64,000 nt of DNA from Roseomonas alba (GCF_019430885.1 NZ_JAHYBZ010000005.1:409493-473492), one strand, 5' to 3'. Counted from the stretch's first letter, positions 25,485 to 35,323 are shown. Notes: generated from the letters alone by a model not told the origin. A program made the numbers and translations.

Positions 25485-27050
25485 ATGACAAGGCGTCGGA
25501 ACGTTCTGTTGATCGTGGTCGATCAGTGGCGGGCGGATTTCATCCCGGCTCTTGGCGCCGGATTCCTGAAGACGCCCAATCTTGACCGGCTTTGCCGTGA
25601 GGGCGTGACCTTCCGCAACCACGTCACGACCGCAGTACCCTGCGGGCCGGCACGCGCCTCGCTGCTGACGGGGCTGTATCTGATGAACCATCGCGCGGTG
25701 CAGAACACGGTGCCGCTCGATGCGCGGCACATGAATCTCGGCAAGGCGCTGCGGCTGATCGGCTACGATCCGGCGCTGATCGGATACACCACCTCGACGC
25801 CTGATCCGCGCACCACCGGTCCGCGCGATCCGCGCTTCACCACGCTCGGCGACCTGATGGACGGCTTCCGCAGCGTCGGTGCCTTCGAACCCTCGATGGA
25901 TGGTTATTTCGGCTGGCTGGCGCAAAGGGGCTACGACCTGCCCGCGCGCCGCACCGATATCTGGCTGCCCGAGGGCGCGGATGCCGAACCCGGCGCGACT
26001 GATCGCCCCTGCCGCATTCCGGCGGAACTGTCCGACAGCGCCTACTTCACCGAGCGCGCGCTGACCTATCTGAAGGGCAAGGGCGACAAGCCTTGGTTCC
26101 TGCATCTCGGCTATTGGCGGCCGCATCCGCCCTTCGTCGCCTGCGCCCCCTACCACCAGATGTACAAGCCGGAGGAGATGCCCGCCCCGGTGCGCGCCGC
26201 CGATCCGGCCAGCGAGGGCGCCCAGCATCCGATGCTCGGCCACTATCTCGATTCCATCCGCCAGGCGTCGTTCTTCGAGCGCGCGGAAGGTCAGGGCGCG
26301 GCGCTGGACGCCGCGCAGATCGCGCAGATGCGCGCGACCTATGCCGGCATGATGAGCGAGATCGACGACTGCCTCGGCCAGGTCTTCGCCTATCTCGATC
26401 AGACGAAGCAATGGGAAGACACCCTCGTCATCTTCACCTCCGACCATGGCGAGCAGCTCGGTGACCATCACCTGCTCGGCAAGCTCGGCTATTTCGATGA
26501 GAGCTTCCGCATTCCGCTGGTGGTGAAGGATCCCGATGCGCCGCAGGAAGGCGGCCGCATCGAATCCGCCTTCACCGAGAGCGTGGACGTCATGCCGACG
26601 ATCCTCGACTGGCTCGGCGGCGAGATCCCGCGCGCCTGCGACGGCCGCTCCGTCCTGCCTGTACTGCATGGCGCGATGCCGGCCGACTGGCGGCGCCACC
26701 TGACCTACGAGTTCGATTTCCGCGACGTCTACTACAGCCAGCCGGAAGGCGCGCTCGGCCTCGGCATGGAGGAGGCGTCGCTGATGGTCGTGCAGGACGA
26801 GCGGCGCAAATACGTCCATTTCGCCGCGCTGCCGCCGCTGTTCTTCGACCTTGAGAAGGATCCGGACCAGTTCGTCAACCTGGCCGAGGACCCGGCCTAT
26901 GCCGCCGAGGTGCGCGACTACGCCCAGAAGGCGCTGTCGCACCGGCTGCGGCATGCCGAACGCACGCTCACCCATTTCCGCGCCACGCCACACGGACTCG
27001 AGGACCGCACCGCCACCGCGGTGTCCGCCCTCAGGCGCGCCGCCGAATAG
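25485..27050 (+). CDS. pehA: phosphonate monoester hydrolase / arylsulfatase-superfamily enzyme
   Basis: A 521-residue alkaline-phosphatase-superfamily hydrolase. It follows the rhizobial phosphonate monoester hydrolase pattern closely along its length: NVLLIVVDQWRADF (metal Asp), PCGPARASLLTG with the CxPxR formylglycine motif, LGYWRPHPPF, FTSDHGEQLGDHHLLGK (metal Asp-His) and a C-terminal LPPLFFDLEKDP. These enzymes cleave phosphonate and phosphate mono/diesters and sulfate or sulfonate esters promiscuously after Cys is oxidised to formylglycine. No signal peptide, so cytoplasmic. It opens an operon with a complete peptide-type ABC importer, suggesting that its natural substrate is imported. 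Confidence 0.92.
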   Translation: MTRRRNVLLIVVDQWRADFIPALGAGFLKTPNLDRLCREGVTFRNHVTTAVPCGPARASLLTGLYLMNHRAVQNTVPLDARHMNLGKALRLIGYDPALIGYTTSTPDPRTTGPRDPRFTTLGDLMDGFRSVGAFEPSMDGYFGWLAQRGYDLPARRTDIWLPEGADAEPGATDRPCRIPAELSDSAYFTERALTYLKGKGDKPWFLHLGYWRPHPPFVACAPYHQMYKPEEMPAPVRAADPASEGAQHPMLGHYLDSIRQASFFERAEGQGAALDAAQIAQMRATYAGMMSEIDDCLGQVFAYLDQTKQWEDTLVIFTSDHGEQLGDHHLLGKLGYFDESFRIPLVVKDPDAPQEGGRIESAFTESVDVMPTILDWLGGEIPRACDGRSVLPVLHGAMPADWRRHLTYEFDFRDVYYSQPEGALGLGMEEASLMVVQDERRKYVHFAALPPLFFDLEKDPDQFVNLAEDPAYAAEVRDYAQKALSHRLRHAERTLTHFRATPHGLEDRTATAVSALRRAAE

Positions 27051-27092
27051 AGGCCCCAAGCCACCATGGATCATTCGGGAAAGGGACATCGC

Positions 27093-28715
27093 ATGACGAG
27101 GATCAACCGCCGGGCGCTGCTGGCTGCACCGGCCCTGGCCGTCCTGCCGCGTGTCGCGCTGGCCCAGGCCGACCAGCGGCCTTCCATCACCATCGCGGTG
27201 CAGAAGGTCAGCAACAGCAACACGCTGGAGCCGCTGCGCGAGCAGTCCAATGTCGGCGAGCGCGTCTTCCTCACTTCCATGTGGGAGGGCCTGCTCGGCC
27301 GCGACTATTCCAGCCAGCTCGAAACCATCCCGATGCTGGCGGTGGAGAACCGACGCATCAGCGACAGCGTCGTGGAATTCAAGCTCCGCCCGGGCGTGAA
27401 GTTCCACAACGGCGACGAGTTGACCGCAGAGGATGTCGCATTCTCCTTCGGGAATGACCGCATGTTCGGCCCGAACGGTCCCAACAGCGGCAGCACCATC
27501 CGGGTCGGCGAGACCAATCCGACCAATAGCGGCAAGGAGCTGCCGGTCGAGGTGCCTGCGGTCGCGAACCGCTCCTTCCCCGGCTTCGAGAAGATCGAGA
27601 TCATCGACCGCCACACCCTGCGCTGGATCAACCGGACGCCGGACGTGACGCTGGAAGGCCGCCTCGCGCGCATCGGCAGCGAGATCGGCAGCCGTCGCGG
27701 CTTCGCCGAGGCGGCGAGCTGGCTCGACTGGTCGCGCAAGCCGGTGACCACCGGCCCGTACAAGGTCGCCGAATTCCGCCCCGACCAGTCGCTGACCCTG
27801 GTCGCGCATGACGAATACTGGGGCGGCCGCCCGCCGATCCGCCAGATCCGCTTCGTCGAGGTGCCGGAAGTCTCCTCGCGCGTGAACGGCCTGCTGTCCG
27901 GCGAATACCACTTCGCCTGCGACATTCCGCCTGACCAGATCACCGGCATCGAGCGCAACGCGGCCTTCGAGGTCGTCGGCGGCACCATCCCGAACCACCG
28001 CATCACGGTGTTCGACAAGAATCACGCGCAGCTCCGCAACCCGCTGGTGCGCCGCGCCTTCACCCATGCGATCGACCGGCAGGCGATCGTCGACAGCCTG
28101 TGGGCCGGCCGCACCGAGATTCCGAAGGGCCTGCAATGGTCCTTCTACGGCGACATGTTCATCGCCGACTGGTCCGTGCCGAACTTCGACCCCGCCGAGG
28201 CGCGCCGCCTGCTACGCGAGGCGAACTACCGCGGGGAACCGATCCCCTATCGCCTGCTGAACAACTACTACACCAATCAGGTCGGCACGGCGCAGATCCT
28301 GGTCGAGATGTGGCGCCAGGTTGGCCTCAACGTGCAGATCGAGATGAAGGAGAACTGGTCGCAGATCCTCGAGCGGTCGCCGACGCGCGCCGTCCGCGAC
28401 TGGTCGAACTCCGGCCTGTTCAGCGACCCGGTCTCCTCGCTGGTCAATCAGCACGGCCCGAACGGCCAGCAGCAGCAGGTCGGCGAATACGCGAATGAAG
28501 AGTTCAACCGCCTGTCGAGCGAGCTGGAGACCAGCACCGACCGCGCCCGCCGCCGCGTCGTCTTCCAGCGCATGCTGGTGATCGCCGAGCGCGAGGACCC
28601 GGCCTACACCGTGCTGCACCAGAACGCGACCTTCACGGCCAAGCGCAAGGACATCCGCTGGAAGGCCGCGCCCGCCTTCGCGATGGATTTCCGCGCGCAG
28701 AACTGGGGCGCCTGA
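27093..28715 (+). CDS. ABC transporter substrate-binding protein, family 5 (first of tandem pair)
   Basis: A 540-residue SBP_bac_5 (peptide/nickel-type) receptor. Signal peptide: MTRINRRALLAAPALAVLPRVALAQA. The domain shows RPGVKFHNGDELTAEDVAFSF-type features (FHNGDELTAEDV), PVTTGPYKV, DEYWGG and RRAFTHAIDRQ, all typical of DppA/OppA-like proteins. An in-frame start 27 bases upstream is possible but the signal peptide begins at 27093. It is homologous to the next gene along its whole length, ending in the same WKAAPAF...NWG block, so the two arose by tandem duplication. Confidence 0.9.
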   Translation: MTRINRRALLAAPALAVLPRVALAQADQRPSITIAVQKVSNSNTLEPLREQSNVGERVFLTSMWEGLLGRDYSSQLETIPMLAVENRRISDSVVEFKLRPGVKFHNGDELTAEDVAFSFGNDRMFGPNGPNSGSTIRVGETNPTNSGKELPVEVPAVANRSFPGFEKIEIIDRHTLRWINRTPDVTLEGRLARIGSEIGSRRGFAEAASWLDWSRKPVTTGPYKVAEFRPDQSLTLVAHDEYWGGRPPIRQIRFVEVPEVSSRVNGLLSGEYHFACDIPPDQITGIERNAAFEVVGGTIPNHRITVFDKNHAQLRNPLVRRAFTHAIDRQAIVDSLWAGRTEIPKGLQWSFYGDMFIADWSVPNFDPAEARRLLREANYRGEPIPYRLLNNYYTNQVGTAQILVEMWRQVGLNVQIEMKENWSQILERSPTRAVRDWSNSGLFSDPVSSLVNQHGPNGQQQQVGEYANEEFNRLSSELETSTDRARRRVVFQRMLVIAEREDPAYTVLHQNATFTAKRKDIRWKAAPAFAMDFRAQNWGA

Positions 28716-28719
28716 GATC

Positions 28720-30333
28720 ATGACGACGCTGACCCGCCGGGCGACGCTGCTGGGCGTCGCCGCATTGACACTGCCGCACCCGGGCCTCGCCCAGGCGGAT
28801 CAGCGGCCGTCCATCACCATCGCCGTCCAGAAGGTGGTGAACAGCAATACCCTGGAGATGGCGCGCGAGCAGTCCAACGTCGGCACGCGCGTCTATGGGT
28901 CCTATGCTGAGATGCTGATCGACACCGACTGGATCGGTGACCTGTCGCTGCGGCCGGCGCTCGCGACCGCCTGGCGGCGCATCGACGACCGCACGGTGGA
29001 GCTCGACCTGCGCGAAGGCGTCCGCTTCCACAACGGCGACGTCATGACCGCCGAGGACGTCGTCTTCTCCTTCGGGCCGGAACGGCTTTGGGGTGCGGGG
29101 CAGCAGGCCCAGGGCACGCTCTTCGCGAACAGCGCCACCGGATCGACCGGCAAGGCGCCGCCGCCGGAGGTGCCCGCCGTCGCCCGCCGCACCTATCCCG
29201 GCTTCGATCGCATCGAGATCGTCCGCGCGGGTGTGATCCGCTTCGTCAACCGCACGCCCGATGTGACGCTGGAAGGTCGCATCGCGCGCAATGTCGGCAT
29301 GATCGGGTCGCGCCGTGCCTTTGCGGAAGCCGATTCCTGGCTCGCCTGGGCCCGCAAGCCGGTCGGCACCGGCCCCTATCGCGTCGTGGAGTTCCGCCCT
29401 GACCGCGACCTGACGCTGGAAGCCTTCGACGAGTATTGGGGCGGCCGCCCACCGCTGCGGCGCATCCGCTTCGTCGAAGTGCCGGAGCCGGCCTCCCGCG
29501 TGAATGGCCTGCTCTCCGGCGAGTACGACTTCGCCTGCGACGTGAACCCCGACCAGATCGCGGATATCGAGAAGAATCCGCGTTTCGAGGTGGTTGGCAG
29601 CACCATCACCAACCACCGCGTCACGGTGTTCGACAAGCACCACCCGCAGCTTCGCGATGCCCGCATCCGCCGCGCCTTCACCCATGCCATCGACCGCCAG
29701 ATGATCGTCGACGCGCTCTGGGCCGGCCGTACGGCCGTGCCGAAAGGTCTGCAATGGGACTATTACGGGGAGATGTTCCAGGCGGATTGGTCGGTCCCCG
29801 CCTATGATCCCGCCGAAGCCCGCCGTCTGCTGCGCGAAGCCGGCTACAAGGGCGATCCCGTCCCCTATCGCCTGCTGAACAACTACTACACGGGCCAGGT
29901 CGCGACCGCGCAGATCCTCGTCGAGATGTGGCGCCAGGTCGGCCTGAACGTCCAGATCGAGATGAAGGAGAACTGGGGCCAGATCTTCGACCGCAACGCC
30001 CCGCGCGCGGTGCGCGACTGGTCGAACAGCGCGGCCTTCAACGACCCTGTCTCCTCGATCAGCGCCGGCTTCGGCCCGCAGGGCCAGAGCCAGCAGGTCG
30101 GCGAATACGAGAACGAAGAGTTCAATCGCCTGTCGAACGAGCTGGAAACCAGCACGGACCGTCCCCGCCGCCGCGTCGTCTTCCGCCGCATGCTGGAAAT
30201 CGCGGAACGCGAGGATCCCGTCTACACCGTGCTGCACCAGACGGCGACCTTCACCGCGAAGCGCAAGGACATCCGCTGGAAGGCCGCACAGTCCTTCCTG
30301 ATGGATTTCCGCCGCGAGAATTGGGGGAGCTGA
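28720..30333 (+). CDS. ABC transporter substrate-binding protein, family 5 (second of tandem pair)
   Basis: A 537-residue paralogue of the preceding receptor, separated by only 4 bases. Signal peptide MTTLTRRATLLGVAALTLPHPGLAQA, then the shared ADQRPSITIAVQKV opening. Family motifs: FHNGDVMTAEDVVFSFG, PVGTGPYRV, DEYWGGRPPLR and RRAFTHAIDRQMIVDALW. The main differences from the first copy lie around residues 50-150 (for example GSYAEMLIDTDWIG versus SMWEGLLGRDYSS), a region that shapes the ligand pocket in this family, so altered specificity is plausible. Confidence 0.9.
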   Translation: MTTLTRRATLLGVAALTLPHPGLAQADQRPSITIAVQKVVNSNTLEMAREQSNVGTRVYGSYAEMLIDTDWIGDLSLRPALATAWRRIDDRTVELDLREGVRFHNGDVMTAEDVVFSFGPERLWGAGQQAQGTLFANSATGSTGKAPPPEVPAVARRTYPGFDRIEIVRAGVIRFVNRTPDVTLEGRIARNVGMIGSRRAFAEADSWLAWARKPVGTGPYRVVEFRPDRDLTLEAFDEYWGGRPPLRRIRFVEVPEPASRVNGLLSGEYDFACDVNPDQIADIEKNPRFEVVGSTITNHRVTVFDKHHPQLRDARIRRAFTHAIDRQMIVDALWAGRTAVPKGLQWDYYGEMFQADWSVPAYDPAEARRLLREAGYKGDPVPYRLLNNYYTGQVATAQILVEMWRQVGLNVQIEMKENWGQIFDRNAPRAVRDWSNSAAFNDPVSSISAGFGPQGQSQQVGEYENEEFNRLSNELETSTDRPRRRVVFRRMLEIAEREDPVYTVLHQTATFTAKRKDIRWKAAQSFLMDFRRENWGS

Positions 30334-30334
30334 G

Positions 30335-31309
30335 ATGGCCGAAGACTCCCTCGTCAGCCTGCGGGACCTGCGCGTCGCCTTTGACGGCGTGCCCGTGCTG
30401 CGCGGCATCGATCTCGACATTCCGCGCGGCGGTGCGGTCGGCATGGTGGGCGAGTCCGGCTGCGGCAAGTCGGTCACCTGGCTTGCCGCGCTCGGCCTGC
30501 TGCCGGGCCGCGCGCGCGTGACCGGCGGCGTGCACCTGGCCGGCACGGATATCCTCGGCGCACCGCCCGCCACGCTGGATCGCGTGCGCGGCGGGCGCAT
30601 CGCCATGATCTTCCAGGATCCGGCATCGAGCCTGAACCCGGTCCATCGCCTCGGCGCCCAGGTGGCCGAGGCGGTGCGCCTGCATCGCGGCGTCACCGGC
30701 GCCACGGCGCGCGCCGAGGCGAGGCGCCTCTTCGACCAGGTCGGCATTCCCGACGCTGCCCGCCGCCTCGACGCCTATCCGCATGAGCTCTCGGGCGGGC
30801 AGAACCAGCGCGTGATGATCGCCATGGCGTTGGCCGGCCAGCCCGAGCTGCTGGTCGCCGATGAGCCTACCACGGCGCTCGACGTCACCATCCAGGCGCA
30901 GATCCTCGACCTGCTGAACCGGCTGCGGCGGGAGACCGGCATGGCGCTGGTGCTGATCTCCCACGACCTCGGCGTGGTGTCCGAGACCTGCGAGGAGGTC
31001 GCCGTCATGTATGCCGGCCGGATCGTGGAACGCGCCTCGGCCGCGGCATTGTTCGCCCGTCCGACGCATCCTTACACCCAGGGGCTGCTCGCCGCGCTGC
31101 CGCCGCTGGACGGGCCGAAGCAGCGCCTGGCTGCCATCCCGGGCAGCGTGCCCGATCCGCGCCTGATGCCGGCCGGCTGCGCCTTCGCGCCGCGCTGCGC
31201 GCACCGCACCGCCGCCTGCGGCGCTGAGGTGCCGCGCCCCGTCGCCATCGCGCCCGGCCACAGCGCCGCCTGCCTGCTCACCGAAGCGCCGGAGCTCGTC
31301 GAGGCATGA
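30335..31309 (+). CDS. peptide/nickel-type ABC transporter ATPase, DppD-like
   Basis: A 324-residue DppD/OppD-class ATPase. Walker [10 protein letters not shown] near residue 41, signature LSGGQNQR near residue 158, Walker [14 protein letters not shown], switch ISHDLGVV. The C-terminal oligopeptide-transport domain has the Cys-rich [15 protein letters not shown], which in this family can hold an iron-sulfur cluster. It starts one base after the second receptor gene and overlaps the next ATPase by 4 bases. Confidence 0.94.
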   Translation: MAEDSLVSLRDLRVAFDGVPVLRGIDLDIPRGGAVGMVGESGCGKSVTWLAALGLLPGRARVTGGVHLAGTDILGAPPATLDRVRGGRIAMIFQDPASSLNPVHRLGAQVAEAVRLHRGVTGATARAEARRLFDQVGIPDAARRLDAYPHELSGGQNQRVMIAMALAGQPELLVADEPTTALDVTIQAQILDLLNRLRRETGMALVLISHDLGVVSETCEEVAVMYAGRIVERASAAALFARPTHPYTQGLLAALPPLDGPKQRLAAIPGSVPDPRLMPAGCAFAPRCAHRTAACGAEVPRPVAIAPGHSAACLLTEAPELVEA

Positions 31310-32292
31310 GGGACGCCGAACTTCTCGAGGCCAAGGACCTCGTCCGCCGCTACAGCATGCGCCAGGGCCTGCTCGGCCGCATCACGGAGGTCACCGCCGT
31401 CGCCGGTGTGTCGCTGGCGCTGGAACGCGGCCGCACGCTCGGCCTGGTCGGCGAATCCGGCTGCGGCAAATCCACCACCGGCCGCATGGTGCTCGGCCTC
31501 GAAGTGCCTGATGCGGGCAGCGTGTCCTTCCAGGGCAAGCCGATGCCGAAGCCCGGCACGCCGGCCTGGCGGGCGATGCGGGCGCGCATGCAGATGGTCT
31601 TCCAGGACCCGCTCGGCGCGCTCGATCGTCGCATGACGATCGCCGAGCAGATCGCCGAGCCGCTGGTGATCCACGCCATCGGCAGCGCCTCGGAACGCGC
31701 CGCGCGTGTCGAATCCCTGCTGCGCGATGTCGGCCTGCGCGCCGACCAGGGCGGCCGCTATCCGCATGAACTGTCCGGCGGCCAGCGCCAGCGCGTGGTG
31801 CTCGCCCGCGCCCTCGCCACCGAACCGGCGCTGCTGGTCTGCGACGAGCCGATCAGCGCCCTCGACATCTCGATCCAGGCGCAGGTGATGAACCTGCTCG
31901 TCGAGCTCCAGGCCGCGCGCGGCATGGCGATCCTCTTCATCAGCCACGATCTGCGCGCGGTGCGCCAGGTCAGTGACCGCGTCGCGGTGATGTATCTCGG
32001 CACTATCGTCGAGGAAGGTTCCCCCGACGCGCTGCTGCACGATCCGCGCCATCCCTATACGCGGGCGCTGGTCTCCGCGATCCCCCATCCGGGCAAGCAG
32101 GGCGAACGCATCGTGCTGCAGGGCGACCCGCCCAATCCGGCGGCGCGACCCACGGGCTGCGCCTTCCATCCACGCTGCCCGCTCGCCAGCGTGCAGTGCC
32201 GCAGCGAGACGCCCACCCTGCGCGACGACGGTGCCGACCGGCGTGTCGCCTGCCACCATCCGCACGCATCCCCCATCGCGGAGGCCGCCTGA
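31306..32292 (+). CDS. peptide/nickel-type ABC transporter ATPase, DppF-like
   Basis: A 328-residue partner ATPase. Walker [10 protein letters not shown] near residue 49, signature LSGGQRQR, Walker B LLVCDEPISALDI, switch ISHDLRAV. The C-terminus carries GCAFHPRCPLASVQC, the matching cysteine-rich module. Overlaps by 4 bases with the previous gene and shares TGATG with the permease gene that follows. Confidence 0.94.
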   Translation: MRDAELLEAKDLVRRYSMRQGLLGRITEVTAVAGVSLALERGRTLGLVGESGCGKSTTGRMVLGLEVPDAGSVSFQGKPMPKPGTPAWRAMRARMQMVFQDPLGALDRRMTIAEQIAEPLVIHAIGSASERAARVESLLRDVGLRADQGGRYPHELSGGQRQRVVLARALATEPALLVCDEPISALDISIQAQVMNLLVELQAARGMAILFISHDLRAVRQVSDRVAVMYLGTIVEEGSPDALLHDPRHPYTRALVSAIPHPGKQGERIVLQGDPPNPAARPTGCAFHPRCPLASVQCRSETPTLRDDGADRRVACHHPHASPIAEAA

Positions 32293-33227
32293 TGTTGCGT
32301 TTCCTTGCCACGCGGCTCGCCCGTGCCCTGATCACCATCGTCATGGTGGTGACCTTCGCCTTCGTGGTGCTGCGCCTGTCCGGCGACCCCGCCCTGCTGA
32401 TCATGAGCGTGGACGCCCCGCCCGAGGCCATCGCCGCCTTCCGCGCCTCCTGGGGTCTCGATGATCCGCTCTGGCAGCAATACCTGAAGTACTTCACCGC
32501 GATCCTGCACGGTGATCTTGGCCGATCGATGCGCGACGGCCGCGACGCCATCGCCCTGGTGGCGGAGCGCATTCCGGCCACCCTCGCGCTCACCCTGCCG
32601 GCGCTGGCGATCAAGCTGTCCATCGGCATCCCGTCCGGCATCTATGCGGCGCTGCACCGGAATTCGCTGACAGACCGCGTGGTGATGGGTCTCGCCGTGC
32701 TCGGCTTCACCGTGCCGTCCTTCGTGCTCGGGCTGCTGCTGGTGCTGGTCTTCGCGGTTCAGCTCGGCTGGCTGCCCTCGGGCGGGCAGGATTCCTGGCG
32801 CCATGCGATCCTGCCGGTCATAACCCTCGGTGCCGGCGGCGCGGCGGTGCTCGCGCGTTTCACCCGCAGCGCCATGCTTGAGGTCCTCGGCCAGCCCTAT
32901 ATCCGCACCGCCAGCGCCAAGGGCGTGCCCTGGCGCGCAGTGGTGCGCAACCATGCCTTGCCGAATGCCGCTATCCCCACCGTGACCATCATCGGCTTCA
33001 TGGTCGGCAGCCTGATCGCCGGCGCGGTGGTGGTCGAGAGCGTCTTCTCCTGGCCCGGCGTCGGCCGGCTGCTGGTGGTGGCGGTGGCGAACCGCGACCT
33101 CGCCGTCGTGCAATGCATCCTGCTGCTCGTCGCAGGCACCATGGTCGCGTCCAACCTGGTCGTCGACTTGCTCTACGGCGCGCTCGATCCACGCCTGCGC
33201 CAGGCCCGCGCGGGGGGAGCCGCCTGA
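32292..33227 (+). CDS. peptide/nickel-type ABC transporter permease, DppB-like
   Basis: A 311-residue inner-membrane permease. The first helix is at residues 9-29 (RALITIVMVVTFAFVVL), about six helices in all, and the DppB-class signature DPLWQQYLKYFTAILHGDLGRS is at the N-terminal third. The coupling motif is YIRTASAKGVPWRAVVRNHALPNA-like (YIRTASAKG). The start at 32292 overlaps the previous stop as TGATG. Confidence 0.93.
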   Translation: MLRFLATRLARALITIVMVVTFAFVVLRLSGDPALLIMSVDAPPEAIAAFRASWGLDDPLWQQYLKYFTAILHGDLGRSMRDGRDAIALVAERIPATLALTLPALAIKLSIGIPSGIYAALHRNSLTDRVVMGLAVLGFTVPSFVLGLLLVLVFAVQLGWLPSGGQDSWRHAILPVITLGAGGAAVLARFTRSAMLEVLGQPYIRTASAKGVPWRAVVRNHALPNAAIPTVTIIGFMVGSLIAGAVVVESVFSWPGVGRLLVVAVANRDLAVVQCILLLVAGTMVASNLVVDLLYGALDPRLRQARAGGAA

Positions 33228-34096
33228 TGTCCGACGCCACTCTTCCCGCCGTCGCCGCGGCGCCGCGCTTCCGCCTGAACCTGCCGCTCGGCGTCGCCAT
33301 CGGCGTGTCCTGGATCCTGCTGATGCTTGCCGTCGCGGTGCTCGCCGACGTCATCAGCCCCTACGCCTACACGGCGCTAGACTTGCGCAACCGTCTCTCG
33401 CCGCCTGTCGGCATGGGCGGCGTCTGGGCGCATCCGCTCGGCACGGACGAGCTCGGCCGCGACGTGCTGTCGCGCCTGATCTATTCCATCCGGATGAGCC
33501 TGCTGATCGCCTTCGGCGCCACCATCATCGGCGCGGTCTTCGGCACGACCATGGGCTTCCTCGCCGCGCATTTCCGCGGCTGGGTGGAACAGGCGGTGCT
33601 CGCGCTGGTGGATTTCTCGGCGAGCCTGCCCTTCCTGATCCTCGCCCTCGCGGTGCTCGCCTTCTTCGGCAATTCGCTGTCGCTCTTCATCGTGCTGCTC
33701 GGCTTCCATGCCTGGGAACGCTACGCCCGCATCGCGCGCGGCCTGGCCATCAGCGCCGGGGCGCAGGGCTACGCCGCGGCGGTGCGGCAACTGGGCGCCG
33801 GGCCGCTGCGCGTCTATGGGCGGCACATCCTGCCCAACATCGCCTCGACGCTGATCGTGTCCATGACGCTGGCCTTCCCGGAGATCATCCTGCTGGAGAG
33901 CGGGCTGTCCTTCCTTGGGCTCGGCGTGCAGCCGCCGTCGACCTCGCTGGGCAACATGGTGGGGTATGGGCGTGAGTACCTGACGCGGGCGCCGTGGATC
34001 CTGCTCGCGCCGGCGTTCACGATCATCACGACGACGCTCGCGGTATCGATGGTGGGGGATTGGCTGCGGGACCGGCTGGATCCGACCCTGCGGTGA
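33227..34096 (+). CDS. peptide/nickel-type ABC transporter permease, DppC-like
   Basis: A 289-residue permease paired with the DppB-like protein. Conserved DppC marks: HPLGTDELGRDVLSRLIY near residue 70, WERYARIARG, YAAAVRQLGAGPLRVYGRHI (coupling loop) and ESGLSFLGLGVQPPSTSLG. Starts by TGATG overlap. With the two ATPases, two receptors and the hydrolase it forms a six-gene transport operon behind pehA. A palindromic junction element follows. Confidence 0.93.
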   Translation: MSDATLPAVAAAPRFRLNLPLGVAIGVSWILLMLAVAVLADVISPYAYTALDLRNRLSPPVGMGGVWAHPLGTDELGRDVLSRLIYSIRMSLLIAFGATIIGAVFGTTMGFLAAHFRGWVEQAVLALVDFSASLPFLILALAVLAFFGNSLSLFIVLLGFHAWERYARIARGLAISAGAQGYAAAVRQLGAGPLRVYGRHILPNIASTLIVSMTLAFPEIILLESGLSFLGLGVQPPSTSLGNMVGYGREYLTRAPWILLAPAFTIITTTLAVSMVGDWLRDRLDPTLR

Positions 34097-34101
34097 GGTT
34101 C

Positions 34102-34365
34102 TCCGGAAGGGGCTCTGCCCCTCCCGGACCCACCCCGCCAAAGGCCGAAAGGCCTCTGGACACCTGGAGTTGACGCTGAGCACGTCAGTCCGGCGGATAG
34201 GACGAAGGATGCGATAGGCACAGCACCAAGAGGAATGCTGGCGCCGGGCACAGTGCGCGCTCGGATGCTCCGAAACCGTTGTTCTGCCGGCGCCAGGTGA
34301 CGGTTTCCAAAGGCCCTGTGGCCTTTGGTGGGGAGAGGTCCGGAGAGGGGCAAAGCCCCTCTCCG
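34102..34365. repeat. composite palindromic junction element, copy C
   Basis: The best preserved copy, between the DppC-like stop and the convergent LysR gene. Hairpins: 34102-34128 (TCCGGAAGGGGC / GCCCCTCCCGGA, one mismatch), 34138-34159 (CCAAAGGCC / GGCCTCTGG, GAAA loop, one mismatch), 34307-34328 (CCAAAGGCC / GGCCTTTGG, CTGT loop) and 34341-34365 (CGGAGAGGGGC / GCCCCTCTCCG, AAA loop). The block GGCGCCAGGTGACGGTTT precedes the third hairpin. A further partial module (GGGGC / GCCCC) follows at about 34394-34408, running into the LysR 3' end. Confidence 0.82.
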
Positions 34366-34414
34366 ATCCGTCATCGCCCAATCTTCGCGCGGATGGGGCA
34401 GCGCCCCTCCAATC

Positions 34415-35323
34415 TCACCCCAAGCCGCGCCCTTCCAACAGATCCCGCAGCGGCGCAACCGCCGGCCCGACGAAGTCCATCATTGCCCGCACCCGCGGCG
34501 CCTGCCGCAGGTCCGGATGCGTCAGCACCCATAGCGTCGACCCGAAGGCTGCCTCCGGCGCCGCCAGCCGCCGCAGTCCGGGCCGTACATCGCCCACGAA
34601 GCAGGGGAGGTGCCCGATGCCGAGCCCGGCCTCCACCGCCTCTGCCAGCGCCAGCACGCTGTTCACCCGCGCCGCGATGCGCTCGGGCGCCACGGACTTC
34701 TGGAGGAACTGCGTCGCCTTCAGCGACCCCATGCTCTCCCCCAACCCGACCCAGTTCGCCTGCGCGACCGGATCCTGGCCAGGCGCGGCCACGTCGTCCG
34801 CGCGCCCGTACAGCGCCCAGGCAATGCGCGCGAGGCGCCGCCCGACCAGTGTCTCGGGCGCCGTGTCGGCGGCGCGGATGGCGATGTCGGCATCCCGGCG
34901 CGACAGGTTCGACGCCGCATTGCCGATCACCAGATCGAGCGTGATGCGCGGATATTCCGCGCGGAACCGGGCGAACAGAGGCAGCAGCACCTGCACCAGC
35001 AGGCTGTCGCTCGTGCTGATACGCAACTCGCCGGCCGGGCTCGGCGCCTGACCGGCGAGGCGCCGCAGCACCTCGGTCACGTCATGGTCCATGCGCCCCG
35101 CGGTCGCGACGATGGCCTCGCCCGCCGGCGTCGCGACGAAGCCGCTGCGGTGGCGTTCGAACAGCGCGACGCCAAGCATCGCCTCGACCTGCCGCAGCCG
35201 CCGGAACACTGTCGAGTGGTTCAGGCCGAGCGCGACCGCCGCCGCCGGCAGGCTGCCGGTCCCGGCAATCGCACGGACCAGGCGGAAATCGTCCCAGGAC
35301 AAGGCTTTGGGTGCATCGGGCAT
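34415..35323 (-). CDS. LysR-family transcriptional regulator
   Basis: A 302-residue LysR protein. The winged HTH at about residues 10-65 has LVRAIAGTGSLPAAAVALGLN and HSTVFRRLRQVEAMLGVALFER-type features, and the effector domain starts near residue 95 (GELRISTSDSLLVQVLLPLF). The ATG at 35323 is the family's normal start; the frame is open further upstream. It is divergent from the dioxygenase gene across 164 bases that hold a clear palindrome, so it probably controls both directions. Confidence 0.9.
   Translation of the reverse strand: MPDAPKALSWDDFRLVRAIAGTGSLPAAAVALGLNHSTVFRRLRQVEAMLGVALFERHRSGFVATPAGEAIVATAGRMDHDVTEVLRRLAGQAPSPAGELRISTSDSLLVQVLLPLFARFRAEYPRITLDLVIGNAASNLSRRDADIAIRAADTAPETLVGRRLARIAWALYGRADDVAAPGQDPVAQANWVGLGESMGSLKATQFLQKSVAPERIAARVNSVLALAEAVEAGLGIGHLPCFVGDVRPGLRRLAAPEAAFGSTLWVLTHPDLRQAPRVRAMMDFVGPAVAPLRDLLEGRGLG

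Noticed and set aside
25452..30747. Long reverse-strand frames opposite the hydrolase and receptor genes
   Set aside because: The forward genes have clear signal peptides and catalytic motifs; the reverse frames repeat each other only because the receptor genes are duplicated.
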